Shown here in pieces: positions 9,241 to 16,837 of a stretch of DNA of 64,000 nt (positions are counted from its first letter, which is position 1; each line of letters opens with the position of its first letter). The position numbers and the translations under genes are program-made. The DNA is from Denitrobaculum tricleocarpae (GTDB lineage Bacteria > Pseudomonadota > Alphaproteobacteria > Kiloniellales > Kiloniellaceae): NCBI RefSeq assembly GCF_007004665.1, contig NZ_ML660052.1, positions 682,001-746,000 of the forward strand. Reading direction: 5' to 3'. The notes beneath the pieces are model-generated. The model worked only from the letters and a program-made list of their open reading frames with translations, had not been told where the DNA came from and ran no database searches.

Positions 9241-9257
9241 AACTTATCATATAAGTT
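9241..9257. promoter_or_regulatory. Perfect 17-bp palindrome, probable GntR operator
   Basis: AACTTAT-CAT-ATAAGTT is a perfect inverted repeat (7-bp arms, 3-bp centre), just upstream of the preferred GntR start and in the divergent region before transporter 2. FadR-type regulators bind short palindromes of this size. I saw no second copy in the window. Confidence 0.6.
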
Positions 9258-9468
9258 ATGTCTGCAGACTCACGGGTGTGTGGTCAAGATCAATCTGAAA
9301 GTTTACAAAAACGATTATATTTAGCTACATTTCCAACTTCGTGATATCAGGAAAGGGTGACAAGAAAGCATATACCTTTACAAATAATGTGCAGTGAAAT
9401 AGCTGTCATTGGGTTGGGTAGGCGTGCGATTCCAAAGCAATAAAAATACGCTTCCACGGGAGGAAAAT

Positions 9469-10482
9469 ATGAAATCAGATTTTGTAACAGGCGCTCTGTT
9501 CGTCGCTGCGGCGACGGTCACGGCTTTTGCCATGGCGCCCGCAACGCAGGCGGCCGACCCTGTCGAGAAATGGTGCTCGGGCGTGAAAATCGCGGCCTTC
9601 CCGGGCGGTCCCCAGGGCGGTGTCTTCGCGAACAACGTGCTCAACGGCTTCCGGCAGGCGGAGCAGGATCTCGGTCCGGACGTGACCTACTACTTCTCCG
9701 ACTGGGATCCCAACAAGATGCTGCAGCAGATTCAGCAGGCCCTGACGACCAAGCCGGACGGCATTGCGACCTACGGCTTCGCCGGGGAAGCCGCGACGGC
9801 TCCTTTTGTCGAGCAGGCCTTCGCCCAGGGAACGATCTTCACGACCCTCAACACCGGACTGCCGGAAAGTCAGGCAAAGTTTGCGCCGCAGGGCTTCGGC
9901 TATGTCGGGGCGCCCAATTACAAGGCCGGCTACGCGCTCGGGTCCGAAGCCATCAAGCGGGCCGGCGTGACCAAGGGTGATACCGTCTTCGTCTGGGGCC
10001 TGAAGGGGCAGGGCGGCGATCGCGGTCAACGCACGGTCGGTGTTCTGGACGCGGTCGAAGAGGCCGGCGCCAAGCTTCTCTATCAGGAGATCGATGCCGC
10101 GACCAATGCGAACCCCAACGCGGGCACAGCGACCTTTGTCGGCCTCATTAAAGCAAATCCGGAAACCAAGCTGGTCGTCACGGACCATGGTGGTTTGACC
10201 TCGACGGTGGGGATCTATGCCGAGGCCGCGTCCCTGAAACCGGGCGACGTCTACTTCGCCGGTTTCGACATGTCTCCGAATTCCGCACAGGCGATCGAGC
10301 AGGGCTATCAGAACCTGGTGATCGATCAGCAACCCTATCTGCAGGGCTATCTGCCGATCCTGAACATCTGCATGTCCAAGAAGTACGGCATGTCGGGTCT
10401 GGATATCAACACGGCGGGTGCCTTTGTGGATGCCAGCAACGTCGCAGCCATTGCGCCGTTGGCTGCGGTGGAAATCCGCTAA
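9469..10482 (+). CDS. Sugar ABC transporter 2, periplasmic substrate-binding protein
   Basis: A 337-residue binding protein. A Sec signal peptide covers about residues 1-28 (hydrophobic core GALFVAAATVTAFAM, cleavage near ATQAADP). The mature protein has the type I periplasmic-binding fold seen in FrcB/RbsB relatives (KIAAFPGGPQGGVFANNVLN, YFSDWDPNKMLQQI, DVYFAGFDMSPNSAQAI). The start at 9469 is chosen over an upstream frame extension because GGGAGG lies nine bases before it and the signal peptide then sits at the N-terminus. A strong hairpin follows the gene before the ATPase, consistent with higher expression of the binding protein. The ligand is unknown. Confidence 0.9.
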   Translation: MKSDFVTGALFVAAATVTAFAMAPATQAADPVEKWCSGVKIAAFPGGPQGGVFANNVLNGFRQAEQDLGPDVTYYFSDWDPNKMLQQIQQALTTKPDGIATYGFAGEAATAPFVEQAFAQGTIFTTLNTGLPESQAKFAPQGFGYVGAPNYKAGYALGSEAIKRAGVTKGDTVFVWGLKGQGGDRGQRTVGVLDAVEEAGAKLLYQEIDAATNANPNAGTATFVGLIKANPETKLVVTDHGGLTSTVGIYAEAASLKPGDVYFAGFDMSPNSAQAIEQGYQNLVIDQQPYLQGYLPILNICMSKKYGMSGLDINTAGAFVDASNVAAIAPLAAVEIR

Positions 10483-10508
10483 GCCGTTAATCCTTGTATC
10501 GCTTCAGA

Positions 10509-10534
10509 ACGGGGAACCTTTCAGGGTTCCCCGT
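10509..10534 (+). terminator. Intra-operon hairpin between binding-protein and ATPase genes
   Basis: ACGGGGAACC and GGTTCCCCGT form a 10-bp perfect stem with a 6-nt loop. There is no T-run after it, so it looks like an mRNA-stabilising or partial attenuator hairpin, common after abundant binding-protein genes, not a full terminator. Confidence 0.6.
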
Positions 10535-10557
10535 CCTGGCAGAGCTTTGAGAAAACC

Positions 10558-11343
10558 ATGAGCCAGCCTGCAATCAGTGCCGGGTCGTCACCGGTCATCG
10601 AACTCAAGAACGTCACCAAAACCTTCGGCGAAGTCCGGTCTCTGTCCGACGTCGATTTTGTTGTGCGTCCGGGCGAGATCGTCGGCCTGCTCGGCGACAA
10701 TGGGGCCGGAAAGTCCACACTGGTGAAGACGGTCATGGGATTTCACCGGCCCGATCCCGGCGGCGAAATCTACTTTCACGGCGAACGGATTCACGACTGG
10801 TCCGTCGCCCGGGCGCGCGGGTTGGGGATAGAGACCGTGTATCAGGAGCGCGCGCTTTGCGAGAAGCAGCCGATCTGGCGCAACATGTTTATGGGGCGCG
10901 AGCTGCGCGGCAAGTTCGGGCTGCTTGACGTCAAGCGGATGCGGTCGGAAGCGGCGCGCCTGATGAAAGAACACATGGGCTTCACCTCATCCGCCGTGCA
11001 CCCCGACAACGTTGTTGCCACCATGTCCGGCGGTGAGAAGCAGGGCGTTGCCATCACGCGCGCGCTCTACTTCGAGGCGCAGTTGGTGATCCTCGACGAG
11101 CCGACCATGGGGCTTTCACTGACCGAGACCAAGAAGACGCTGGAGTTCGTCGGCAACATCAAGAAGGCCGGCAAGTCCGCAATCTTTATCGATCACAACA
11201 TCTTTCACGTCTATCCGGTGGTGGACCGCCTCTATGTGCTGGATCGCGGCAAGGTGGCCGGCGTTTATTCAAAAGATGAAATCACCATGGATGAGCTGAT
11301 CGAACGGCTCTACCACGTAGCGCGTTCAGGGAAAATGGAGTAG
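10558..11343 (+). CDS. Sugar ABC transporter 2, ATP-binding protein (single domain, FrcA-like)
   Basis: A 261-residue ABC ATPase with one nucleotide-binding domain, as in the FrcBCA-type fructose transporters and not the double-domain RbsA type. Walker A is GDNGAGKST (Lys52), the signature is MSGGEKQGVAITRAL, Walker B is LVILDEPTMGLS, and the switch histidine is in FIDHNIFHV. It follows the binding-protein gene after 75 bp containing the hairpin and precedes the permease by 7 bp. It should act as a homodimer on the cytoplasmic face of the permease at 11351. Confidence 0.92.
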   Translation: MSQPAISAGSSPVIELKNVTKTFGEVRSLSDVDFVVRPGEIVGLLGDNGAGKSTLVKTVMGFHRPDPGGEIYFHGERIHDWSVARARGLGIETVYQERALCEKQPIWRNMFMGRELRGKFGLLDVKRMRSEAARLMKEHMGFTSSAVHPDNVVATMSGGEKQGVAITRALYFEAQLVILDEPTMGLSLTETKKTLEFVGNIKKAGKSAIFIDHNIFHVYPVVDRLYVLDRGKVAGVYSKDEITMDELIERLYHVARSGKME

Positions 11344-11350
11344 CAGAAGC

Positions 11351-12391
11351 ATGACGACGGAAACCGCAAACTCCGATCCCGCAAAGTCCAAACCGAAGGA
11401 CAACAGCATCAAGCCGCCTTCGGCCTTCCGCCGCTACGGCAGCCAGTTCGGTATCATTGGTGTCGGCCTCGCCATGTGGTTGGTGTTTGTCGTTGCCGCA
11501 CCTGCGGTCTTCACCGACATCGATATCTATGTCGCTTTCGCACAAACCACACCGCAGTTCGGTCTGATTGCGCTCGCGCTGACATTCGTTGTCATCACCG
11601 GTGAAATCGATCTTTCCTTTCCTTCGATCATGGCGCTGGGGACAGCGGCTTTCGCCCTGACCACATACCACGGCGGCATGCCTTGGTATGTGGGGTTGAG
11701 CGTGGCCTTTGCGACGGGCGGTCTCTGCGGGTTGCTCAATGGATTCCTGGTGGCCAAGCTCAACATCCCTTCACTGGTGATCACCATTGGAACATCTTTT
11801 CTCTATCGCGGCCTGGAGCTGGTCCTGATGAACGGCACCGGCGTGCCGCTGACCCGCGCAGATTATCCAGTTATGCACGCGATCTTCCGCGACCCGGTCT
11901 TCGGTTTTCCGGTCCAGACACTCTGGATGATCGGCATCGGTATTATCATGTGGCTGCTGCTCAACCGCACCCGCTTCGGCGCCCATGTCTTTCTGGTCGG
12001 CGACAATCCGACCAGCGCCCGGCTGATGGGTATCAACACCGTCTCGGTGAAGGTGCGGGCCTTCGTCCTGGTTGGCCTGGTGGCGGTCGTGTCAGGCCTG
12101 CTGACGTCCTTCTATGGCTACTATTTCTGGCCGACCACCGGCGAGGGCTTTCTCCTGAACACCATTGCCTCTGTCTTCCTGGGCGGCACGTCCGTCTTTG
12201 GTGGCACCGGATCGATGGTCGGCACCTTCGTGGCTTCCTATATCATCGGCGCGATCAACGCCGGTGTGGTCTCGGCCGGCATCAATGCCTTCTATACCCA
12301 GCTTTGCTTCGGTCTTGTGATCGTTATCTCGGTCGTACTGCAAACCATCATCGAGCGCCGGGTCAGGGGGCAGTCCGCGACCGGCCGGTAA
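11351..12391 (+). CDS. Sugar ABC transporter 2, permease (FrcC/RbsC-like)
   Basis: A 346-residue integral membrane permease of the RbsC/FrcC family. A hydrophilic N-terminal tail of about 35 residues precedes the first helix (GIIGVGLAMWLVFVVAAPAV). The family segment VITGEIDLSFPSIMALGTAA and the late GGTSVFGGTGSMVGTFVA loop are present. It completes transporter 2. The downstream 96 bp hold a promoter and a LacI box, so the next genes can be transcribed independently of the transporter. Confidence 0.92.
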   Translation: MTTETANSDPAKSKPKDNSIKPPSAFRRYGSQFGIIGVGLAMWLVFVVAAPAVFTDIDIYVAFAQTTPQFGLIALALTFVVITGEIDLSFPSIMALGTAAFALTTYHGGMPWYVGLSVAFATGGLCGLLNGFLVAKLNIPSLVITIGTSFLYRGLELVLMNGTGVPLTRADYPVMHAIFRDPVFGFPVQTLWMIGIGIIMWLLLNRTRFGAHVFLVGDNPTSARLMGINTVSVKVRAFVLVGLVAVVSGLLTSFYGYYFWPTTGEGFLLNTIASVFLGGTSVFGGTGSMVGTFVASYIIGAINAGVVSAGINAFYTQLCFGLVIVISVVLQTIIERRVRGQSATGR

Positions 12392-12418
12392 GCCGAGCCC
12401 CTGTGCACGGGATTGACC

Positions 12419-12460
12419 TTGACGTGCCCGCTTGAAAGATCATAATTGTTCACGTGAACA
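12419..12460 (+). promoter_or_regulatory. Promoter with LacI operator, box 2
   Basis: TTGACG (12419-12424), a 16-bp spacer and CATAAT (12441-12446) are followed at once by the perfect palindrome TGTTCACGTGAACA (12447-12460). The core equals box 1 at 4601-4612 and its position relative to the promoter is the same. The kinase GTG codon is 27 bp downstream. This ties the enzyme genes to the LacI regulator at 3527-4519. Confidence 0.75.
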
Positions 12461-12487
12461 TTTTCTTGCTTTTCTGGACTGTATAGG

Positions 12488-13483
12488 GTGTCCGAGCCTT
12501 TTGATCTGCGTTGCGCAAAGCTGATTGCCAATCTCGGTCTTGCCGGGGAAGGCGAGGTCCTGGCTGTAAAGCCGTTGACCGGTGGTGTGGCGTCGGACAT
12601 CGCCGTGGTGTCGCTTCCGGGACGCGAGATCTGCGTTAAGTTTGCCCTGCCCAAGTTGAAGGTTGCGGAGGACTGGCGGGCACCGGTGCATCGCAATAAA
12701 GCGGAGTACGCCTGGCTGATGGCGGCCGCGGCCTGTGCGCCGGAAAATGTTCCCGCGCTCTATGGCTGGTCCCCCGCCGATAACGGTTTCGCCATGGAGT
12801 ACCTGACCGGCGAAAGCGTCTATCTCTGGAAGGACGCGCTGCTGAAATCCGCGCCGGACCAGGGCGAAGCCGAAGCTGTGGCGTCCGTATTGGGCCGGAT
12901 TCATGCCGCCTCGACCGTGCCCGGATTTGATCAAAGTCCTTTCCGGAACCGGGATGATTTTTACGCACTCAGACTAGAACCCTATTTGAACTTCACCGCG
13001 AGCAAACATCCTGACCTTGCACCGCAGCTGTCCGGACTTGTGGACTCTCTTTATGCCGCGGACAGCGTGCTGGTTCACGGCGATGTCAGCCCGAAGAACA
13101 TCCTGTTTCGGAACGGGACGCCGATTATCCTGGATGCCGAATGCGCCACCATGGGAGATGCCTCGTTCGATCTGGCCTTCTGCCTGAACCATCTGATCCT
13201 GAAGGCATTGCACCTGCCGGCATCGCGCAGGACTCTATCGGCGTCCGTATTGCGGTTCTGGGCCCGCTATGAACCTGAGATCTCCTGGGAAGACCCAACG
13301 GCGCTGGAGGCTCGGGTGACCGCGTTGCTGCCCGCGCTGATGCTGGCCCGTGTCGATGGAAAGTCACCGGTCGAATACCTGTCTGAACAGGAACGCGGTC
13401 GGGTTCGCAGATTGGCCATCCCTCTTATTGCCGGGCCCGCTCGCAACCTGACGGACCTGATCACCGTGATTGACAAGGACTGA
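12488..13483 (+). CDS. APH-fold small-molecule kinase (phosphotransferase family)
   Basis: A 331-residue kinase of the aminoglycoside phosphotransferase/methylthioribose kinase fold. The ATP-side lysine is in EICVKFAL (Lys51), the catalytic loop is LVHGDVSPKNILF (Asp199, Asn204), and the metal-binding Asp216 is in IILDAECATMGD. The start is GTG with a weak ribosome-binding site. Family members phosphorylate antibiotics, methylthioribose, choline, homoserine or sugars. Here it lies between two sugar transporters and two enzymes behind a LacI box, so phosphorylation of the imported substrate or an intermediate is the likely role, not drug resistance. The substrate is unknown. The enolase-like gene starts 10 bp after its stop. 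Confidence 0.85.
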   Translation: MSEPFDLRCAKLIANLGLAGEGEVLAVKPLTGGVASDIAVVSLPGREICVKFALPKLKVAEDWRAPVHRNKAEYAWLMAAAACAPENVPALYGWSPADNGFAMEYLTGESVYLWKDALLKSAPDQGEAEAVASVLGRIHAASTVPGFDQSPFRNRDDFYALRLEPYLNFTASKHPDLAPQLSGLVDSLYAADSVLVHGDVSPKNILFRNGTPIILDAECATMGDASFDLAFCLNHLILKALHLPASRRTLSASVLRFWARYEPEISWEDPTALEARVTALLPALMLARVDGKSPVEYLSEQERGRVRRLAIPLIAGPARNLTDLITVIDKD

Positions 13484-13493
13484 GATTTTACAG

Positions 13494-14807
13494 ATGACGA
13501 CAGAGATAAAATCACTGCAGGCCCGGCGGGTGTGGGACAGTCGCGGTAATCCGACGGTGGAGGTGACGGTCGAATTGGAAGGGGGCGCGCGGGGCAGGGC
13601 CATCGCGCCGGCCGGCGCTTCGCGCGGAACGCGTGAAGCCGTGGATTTGCGTGACGGCGGATCCCGCCTGCGCGGCCTGGACGTGCAAGAGGCTCTGACC
13701 AACGTCAACGGGAAAATCGCGGCTGCTCTTAACGGTCTCAACGCAGAGGATCAGGCGGGTGTCGATGCGGCTCTGATCGCGCTGGATGGGACACCTCTGA
13801 AATCGGCTCTGGGCGGCAACGCGATGGTCGCGACGTCGCTTGCGGTGCTGCACGCCGCCGCGGACGCGGCCGGGGCGCCGCTCTGGAAGCATGTCGCGCA
13901 GACCTATCAAGGAACCGCGAGTATCCCCCTGCCTGAGATTCAGATCTTCGGCGGCGGCGCGCATGCCGGGCGGCGGGTCGATGTACAGGATTTCATGGTC
14001 ATGGTGCCGGGCGCGGGGAGTTTCGACGAAGCCTTGGAGGTCACGGCGGAAATCTATGCCGCCGCGGGCGCGATCATGTCGCAAAAGGGGCGGAGTGTCG
14101 GTGTCGCGGACGAGGGCGGCTGGTGGCCGGTCTTCGACAGCAACGAGGAGGCGCTGGAGACCCTCGTCGCCGCCATCGAGGCCGCCGGTGAAAAGCCCGG
14201 TGAGCGGGTTGTGATCTCCCTCGATATCGCGGCGTCGGAGTTCGCCGAAGATGGCCGCTACCGGCTGGCGCTCGAGGACCGGACACTGAGTTCCGACGAG
14301 ATGATCGCCATGCTGGGTAGCTGGATCAACAGTTACCCGATTGCGTCCATCGAAGATCCGCTTGCGGAGGACGACCGCGCGGGAATGTGCGCTTTCACCA
14401 AGGCCTACGGCGACCGCGTGCAGATCATCGGCGACGATTATCTGGTCACCAATGCCAAGCTGGTCGCGGCGGCTGCGGAGGATCGTGCCTGCAACGCGGT
14501 GCTGATCAAGGTCAACCAGGCGGGAACCGTGAGTGAGTCGGTCGAAACCCTGGCCGCTGCCTGGACGGCCGGTTACCGCGGCATCGTCTCCGCGCGATCG
14601 GGCGAAACCGAGGATGTCTCGATCAGTCATCTCTCGGTGGGATTGAACGCGGGTCAGTTGAAGGTCGGCTCCTTCACCCGCTCGGAACGCATGGCGAAAT
14701 GGAACGAATGCCTGCGCATTCAGGATGAGCTGGGTGAGAATGCCTTTGTCGGCGGTGCGCCTCTGGTGGATACTTGGTGGGGCAAGGGCCGAACCGCCGG
14801 GGCCTGA
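13494..14807 (+). CDS. Enolase paralogue with altered active site
   Basis: A 437-residue enolase-family protein, full length. Most catalytic features are kept: metal ligands Asp244 (SLDIAASEF), Glu287 (SIEDP) and Asp314 (IGDD), the acid/base pair Glu208 (VADEGGW) and Lys339 (VLIKVNQ), His157 (GGAHAG) and Lys390. Two conserved features differ. The SHRSGE motif reads SARSGE (Ala367 instead of the usual His), and the lid motif GASTG reads GASRG. It sits in a sugar-uptake operon between a kinase and an SDR. I infer a dehydratase acting on a 2-phospho acid related to 2-phosphoglycerate, or a low-activity enolase. It is probably not the housekeeping enolase. An in-frame ATG at 13470 overlaps the kinase and is less likely. 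Confidence 0.85.
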   Translation: MTTEIKSLQARRVWDSRGNPTVEVTVELEGGARGRAIAPAGASRGTREAVDLRDGGSRLRGLDVQEALTNVNGKIAAALNGLNAEDQAGVDAALIALDGTPLKSALGGNAMVATSLAVLHAAADAAGAPLWKHVAQTYQGTASIPLPEIQIFGGGAHAGRRVDVQDFMVMVPGAGSFDEALEVTAEIYAAAGAIMSQKGRSVGVADEGGWWPVFDSNEEALETLVAAIEAAGEKPGERVVISLDIAASEFAEDGRYRLALEDRTLSSDEMIAMLGSWINSYPIASIEDPLAEDDRAGMCAFTKAYGDRVQIIGDDYLVTNAKLVAAAAEDRACNAVLIKVNQAGTVSESVETLAAAWTAGYRGIVSARSGETEDVSISHLSVGLNAGQLKVGSFTRSERMAKWNECLRIQDELGENAFVGGAPLVDTWWGKGRTAGA

Positions 14808-14887
14808 TTCGAGCTTTGGAACCTGAGGCCCGGAACCTGAGGCCAAAAAATTGACGTGGGCAGGACCACCTGTTCGGAGGGGGGAAG

Positions 14888-15637
14888 ATGAACAAATACG
14901 ATTTTTCGAACAGAGTTGTCGCGGTCACGGGCGGCGCCAACGGTATCGGCGCGGCAGTGGTCGAGCGCCTGGTCCTCTCCGGCGCCCGGGCCGCGATCTG
15001 GGATATGGATGTCGGAGCTCCCGAGGCGAAGGTCAAAGCCCTGCCGCAAGATCAGTTGCTCACCTGCAAGGTGGATGTCAGCGATTACGACTCCGTCGCC
15101 GCGGCGGTGGCCGATACAGAGGCGAAGTTCGGTTCGATCGATGTGCTGGTCAACAGCGCCGGGATCGCCGGTCCGACCCACACTCTGGCTGATTATCCTG
15201 TCGACATGTGGCGCAAGGTGCAGGCAGTGAACCTCGACGGCATCTTCCACTGCTGCAAGGCGGTCATACCGGGCATGGTCGCAAAGGACTATGGCCGCAT
15301 TGTCAATATCGCTTCGATCGCCGGCAAGGAAGGCAACCCCAATGCCTCAGCCTATTCCGCGTCCAAGGCTGCCGTCATTGCTCTGACCAAGTCGCTCGGC
15401 AAGGAAATGGCCGGGCACAACATTGCCGTCAACTGCGTCACTCCGGCCACGGCAAACACGCGCATCCTGGATCAGGTGACCCAGGAGTTTATCGACTACA
15501 TGCTCTCCAAGATCCCGCGCGGCCGCTTTGTCACCGTAGATGAGATCGCCTCTATGATTGCCTGGATGTGCTCGGAGGAAAATTCCTTCACCACCGGTGC
15601 CGTCTTCGATCTTTCCGGTGGCCGCGCAACCTATTAG
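14888..15637 (+). CDS. Short-chain dehydrogenase/reductase (SDR)
   Basis: A 249-residue classical SDR. The nucleotide-binding motif is TGGANGIGAAV, Asp39 in IWDMD suggests NAD(H) preference, the structural motif is LVNSAGI, and the catalytic Ser143, Tyr156 and Lys160 lie in IASIAGKEG and AYSASK. A strong GGAGGGGGGAAG precedes the ATG. It is the last gene of the kinase-enolase-SDR unit, 80 bp after the enolase-like gene. It probably oxidises the imported polyol or sugar, or reduces an intermediate, in the cytoplasm. The substrate cannot be assigned. Confidence 0.9.
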   Translation: MNKYDFSNRVVAVTGGANGIGAAVVERLVLSGARAAIWDMDVGAPEAKVKALPQDQLLTCKVDVSDYDSVAAAVADTEAKFGSIDVLVNSAGIAGPTHTLADYPVDMWRKVQAVNLDGIFHCCKAVIPGMVAKDYGRIVNIASIAGKEGNPNASAYSASKAAVIALTKSLGKEMAGHNIAVNCVTPATANTRILDQVTQEFIDYMLSKIPRGRFVTVDEIASMIAWMCSEENSFTTGAVFDLSGGRATY

Positions 15638-15806
15638 ATGCCTCTCGGTGGAACGCCGGACGGGGCGGGCTCCATGCCTGCGACCATCTCAGAAAGAGGT
15701 AGGGGGCACCCTGCATGATAGCTGATGTGGAGTGCCCCACTGGTTGACGGCCGGGCCGTGGAAGTCTCGCCCGGATAGGCTTTGGCTTTGATTCGTCTTT
15801 CCCGGG

Positions 15807-16718
15807 TTACAAGTTGTTCTTCGGCATGGGATTCTTGAAGCCGTCAGACTTCTTTTTGCAGGAGATTTTGACCGGCACCCAGCCTGTGTGGAAAGGCGAA
15901 TTGATGACCGTCAACATGTACTTCCGGTTCACACTGTGGCCTATGGTGTAGTCTTTCTTCCAGAAAGCAGTGCCCTTTGAGCCCGAGGTCTTGGTCTTGA
16001 CCGTCATGTGTGAGCCGTCTCCCCGGATGTAGTAAAACTCAATGTTTTTGCCGCCCGGCTTGTTGGTCTTGAAATTGGCCGAGACTGTCACTTTTACCGG
16101 GCACTTGCGTGAAGATCCATGATACTTCACCGAGAGCTTGGCGTCCGTCACCTTGAATTCTTCCGGCATGCAGACGAGCCTAACCGGCACAACAGCTGAG
16201 ACTTGTCTCGAGGTTGCGGCATCGTTTTTGGGCTTCGCAAAGATGAACGACGTGTAGTAGAGGCGAAGATCTTTAACAATGGGTTTTACGACCTTTTTGT
16301 CTGCTTTGCCGTATTGCTCGCAAGCTTTTCGCCCTTTGGACTCAAGATGTTTCAGTTCGTTCCATCCGACCTTCAATTGAAACTGCTTATCGAGCTTTTT
16401 GAGAGAAACGGGATTGAAGCCATGATCGGCGAGCAGCGAATTCGAATAGTGTTCCTTGAGGTTCCACTTGTAGATGCGGGCTGTCAGCCTCTTTTGCGCT
16501 TTAAGCCGTATCGGTATGATATAGGACCCTTTTTTCTCTGCTTCATATTTGCCGTTCTTGGGAACGAACACCATCGCGGGCGGATTGCTCATGTTTCCCA
16601 TTGAGGCCTTGAGCGATGCGTTTTTGATGTAATCGATGCCGGAAACTGCAGGTGTTGACGCGACTAAAATGCCGCCCAGCGATAACACCAATAGTGAAAT
16701 TTTTGAAAACCTGAACAT
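15807..16718 (-). CDS. Exported protein of unknown function
   Basis: A 303-residue protein that I do not recognise. The start at 16718 (MFRFSKISLLVLSLGGILVA) gives a clear signal peptide cleaved near TPAVS and is preceded by AGGAGA, so it is preferred over the longer frame from 16769. The mature part is rich in Lys and aromatic residues, with a few Cys (e.g. RLVCMPEEF, SSRKCPVKV, VKISCKKKS) that could form disulfides. The second half looks like an Ig-like beta sandwich (VKVTVSANFKTNKPG, FYYIRGDGSHMTVKT), which is an inference. It lies downstream of the TPR gene at 16838 on the same strand and may be cotranscribed with it. Confidence 0.7.
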   Translation of the reverse strand: MFRFSKISLLVLSLGGILVASTPAVSGIDYIKNASLKASMGNMSNPPAMVFVPKNGKYEAEKKGSYIIPIRLKAQKRLTARIYKWNLKEHYSNSLLADHGFNPVSLKKLDKQFQLKVGWNELKHLESKGRKACEQYGKADKKVVKPIVKDLRLYYTSFIFAKPKNDAATSRQVSAVVPVRLVCMPEEFKVTDAKLSVKYHGSSRKCPVKVTVSANFKTNKPGGKNIEFYYIRGDGSHMTVKTKTSGSKGTAFWKKDYTIGHSVNRKYMLTVINSPFHTGWVPVKISCKKKSDGFKNPMPKNNL

Positions 16719-16837
16719 TGAAATCTCCTGAAAACCGCGCGTGACACCTCTGATGAGGTGCGCAACCACCCGTCAGTCGTTCGTACGCACTGAAACGTTC
16801 AAAGAGATTCGAAAGAGATATTGTGGTTGGGGTTCGG

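Noticed and set aside
13512..14846. Minus-strand frame of 444 codons opposite the enolase-like gene
   Set aside because: Antisense shadow: the enolase-family reading on the plus strand is unambiguous and the minus protein is arginine/histidine-rich without motifs.
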